From an uncultured Sutterella sp. (GTDB taxonomy: Bacteria > Pseudomonadota > Gammaproteobacteria > Burkholderiales > Burkholderiaceae_F): a stretch of DNA of 32,697 nucleotides. Position 1 is the first letter of the stretch; the number at the start of each line of letters is the position of its first letter. The stretch lies in contig CAJKCQ010000020.1 of the NCBI GenBank assembly GCA_905198475.1, forward strand, positions 1-32,697, read 5' to 3'. Positions 31,167 through 32,697 of this stretch are shown one piece after another. The translations under genes were made by a program, and so were the position numbers. The notes beneath the pieces were generated by a model. The model saw only the letters and a program-made list of their open reading frames with translations. It was not told the DNA's origin and did not search any database.

Positions 31167-32577
31167 GATCTCCCTCACCCGCAGCCTCGCCCTCGGCGCT
31201 GCGTTTGTTCTTGCGGCCGGCGCCGCCCAGGCGGCGAGCGTCATGGACGGTTCGGGTCAGTCGGCCCCCGGCTACGCGGCCCCCGCGGCCGCGCCCGCAC
31301 AAGCCCCTGCGTCCTCGGCCCTCGATGCGGGCGAACTCGACCGCATCGTCGCCGTAGTGAACAACGACGTCATCACCGAGCACGAGCTCGAGCAGCGCGT
31401 GCACACGGTGGCGATCAACCTGCGCCGCCAGAACATCCAGCTCCCTGCGATGGACCTACTGCGCGCCCAGGTGCTCGAGCGCCTCATCAGCGAACGCGCC
31501 ATCCTGCAGCGCGCCCGTCAGACGGGCATCCGCGTGGACGACCAGATGGTGAACGCCTCGATCGAGCAGATCGCGCGCCAGAACAACCTCAACGTCGAGG
31601 AGCTCCGTCAGCGGCTCCTCGCCGACGGCGTGACCTTCTCGGCCTTCCGCGACGAGATCCGCGACGAAATCACCACGCAGCGCCTGCGCGAGCGCGAGGT
31701 GAACGAGAAGATCGAGATCCCCGAGAGCGAAGTCGACGCCTTCCTCGCCGAGAAGGCGGGCTTCAAGGGCGACGACACGACCGAATACCACGTCGCGCAC
31801 ATCCTGCTCCCTGTGGAGACGGCCGCCGACAACGAGAAGGTGAAGCGCGAGGCCGAGTCGCTCGCCGAACGCGCGAAGAAGGGCGAGGACTTCTCGCTGC
31901 TCGCCGCGTCCTTCTCCCGCGCCGACAACGCGATGACGGGCGGCGACCTCGGCTGGAAGACGCTCCCCGAGATGCCCGCATCCCTCTCCGACGCGGTGCG
32001 CACGCATCCGGACGACGCCGTGATCGTCTTCTCCTCGCAGCGCGCTTGGCACGTCCTCAAAGTCGAGGGCAAGCGCGACGGCGTGCAGGCAAAGCTGGGC
32101 GGCGGCCCGGTCGAGCAGACCCACGCCCGCCACATCCTGATGTTCGTCTCGGACATCACGCCTGAGGCGGACGTTCTGCGCCGCCTCAACGACATCAAGG
32201 CCCGCGTCGAGTCGGGCGAAGCGGACTTCGCGACGATGGCGCGCCTGCACTCCGTGGACTCCACCGCGACGCGCGGCGGCGACCTCGGCTGGGTGCTTCC
32301 CGGCGACACGGTGCCCGACTTCGAGGCGGCGATGAACAAGCTCAAGCCCGGTCAGATCTCGGAGCCCGTGCGCACGCCCTACGGCTACCACCTCATTCAG
32401 GTGGTCGAGCGCCGCACCGAGAAGGCGGGCAACCCCGACCGCATGCGCCTCGCCGCCCGTCAGGCGATCCGCCAGAAGAAGCTCGCCGAGGCGAACTACA
32501 ACTGGGAGCGCGAGCTGCGCGACGAAGCCTACGTCGAAATCCGCGATCCGCAGCTGAAGGAAGCGCTGCGCCGCTGA
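31159..32577 (+). CDS. surA: Periplasmic chaperone/peptidyl-prolyl isomerase SurA
   Basis: SurA escorts outer-membrane proteins, including LptD, through the periplasm. The 472-residue precursor has a signal peptide (about 1-25, ending GAAQA), an unusually Ala/Pro-rich linker (about 30-55), the chaperone N-domain (about 58-195; VAVVNNDVITEHELEQR), two parvulin domains (about 207-306, HVAHILLP...GGDLGW; and 319-420, THARHILMF...GGDLGWVLPGDTV...TPYGYHLI), and a C-terminal helix. It is about 44 residues longer than E. coli SurA, partly through the linker. The ATG at 31159 lies before the lptD stop codon, so translation is probably coupled. A terminator follows. Confidence 0.96.
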   Translation: MNKISLTRSLALGAAFVLAAGAAQAASVMDGSGQSAPGYAAPAAAPAQAPASSALDAGELDRIVAVVNNDVITEHELEQRVHTVAINLRRQNIQLPAMDLLRAQVLERLISERAILQRARQTGIRVDDQMVNASIEQIARQNNLNVEELRQRLLADGVTFSAFRDEIRDEITTQRLREREVNEKIEIPESEVDAFLAEKAGFKGDDTTEYHVAHILLPVETAADNEKVKREAESLAERAKKGEDFSLLAASFSRADNAMTGGDLGWKTLPEMPASLSDAVRTHPDDAVIVFSSQRAWHVLKVEGKRDGVQAKLGGGPVEQTHARHILMFVSDITPEADVLRRLNDIKARVESGEADFATMARLHSVDSTATRGGDLGWVLPGDTVPDFEAAMNKLKPGQISEPVRTPYGYHLIQVVERRTEKAGNPDRMRLAARQAIRQKKLAEANYNWERELRDEAYVEIRDPQLKEALRR

Positions 32578-32605
32578 TGCGCGCCGCCATTACAAGCTGA
32601 GCGCC

Positions 32606-32643
32606 GAGGACGGCCGCCCGCTCCCGGGCCGCCGTCCTCTTTA
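32606..32643 (+). terminator. Terminator after surA
   Basis: GAGGACGGC (32606-32614) pairs perfectly with GCCGTCCTC (32631-32639), an inner GCCCG/CGGGC stem closes the loop, and TTTAT follows. Confidence 0.85.
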
Positions 32644-32666
32644 TCCTGAGTTCCCGGGGGAATTTC

Positions 32667-32672
32667 TATACT
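32667..32672 (+). promoter_or_regulatory. -10 box immediately before the last gene
   Basis: TATACT is one base from consensus and ends 8 bases before the ATG at 32681. No clear -35 is seen. Transcription would begin at or next to the start codon. Confidence 0.45.
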
Positions 32673-32680
32673 CGCCTGAC

Positions 32681-32697
32681 ATGCCACTCAATTTGGT
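32681..32697 (+). CDS. First codons of a gene cut by the window edge
   Basis: ATG at 32681 followed by codons for PLNL runs to the window end. In many proteobacteria pdxA follows surA, but five residues do not allow identification. The -10 box just upstream supports a gene start. Confidence 0.35.

Overview
This 32.7 kb window is a GC-rich, densely packed stretch of bacterial chromosome. It looks like a betaproteobacterium of the order Burkholderiales. Supporting this are the dusB-fis-purH order, amgK-murU divergent from lptD-surA, and a broken Bug/TctC-type receptor gene. A Sutterellaceae-like host would fit but is only inferred. Almost everything is core or housekeeping; there is no phage, CRISPR array, rRNA or tRNA gene that I can see.

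Layout. Bases 1-54 look like the right end of an IS200/IS605-type element: the last codons of TnpB and a terminal hairpin. Next come trmB (+) and, convergent to it, uppP (-). A SEC-C protein (+) runs divergently from uppP and converges on a minus-strand group holding ettA, a WaaP/RIO-like kinase, an unrecognised 135-residue protein and a single-domain Usp. A two-domain Usp (+) diverges from that group. It is followed by a LuxR-type regulator with an unusual receiver, moaC (-), the periplasmic protease gene bepA (+), a ferredoxin-NADP reductase (+), mrp (-), a Bug receptor remnant, metG (+) and a SulP transporter (+).

From 18 to 28.7 kb everything is on the minus strand. In transcription order it is amgK-murU-dusB-fis-purH, then tolB-pal-cpoB, then an NAD-type malic enzyme gene, then scpA. 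lptD-surA (+) diverges from amgK, and the first codons of another gene lie at the right edge.

How the genes work together. The envelope theme is strong. UppP recycles the undecaprenyl carrier, AmgK/MurU recycle peptidoglycan sugars, TolB-Pal-CpoB couple the outer membrane to peptidoglycan, and LptD, SurA and BepA belong to outer-membrane assembly and quality control. Translation and RNA modification are represented by TrmB, EttA, MetG and DusB. Many gene pairs are separated by well-formed terminators, several of them bidirectional.

The most interesting items are the IS605/omega-RNA-like end abutting the trmB promoter, the internally deleted Bug receptor between mrp and metG, a response regulator without the acidic pair of its receiver, a terminator hairpin directly in front of the scpA start codon, and a tolB-pal-cpoB cluster sitting behind purH rather than tolQRA, with a twin-arginine-like signal on TolB. 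I found no convincing new multi-gene system.
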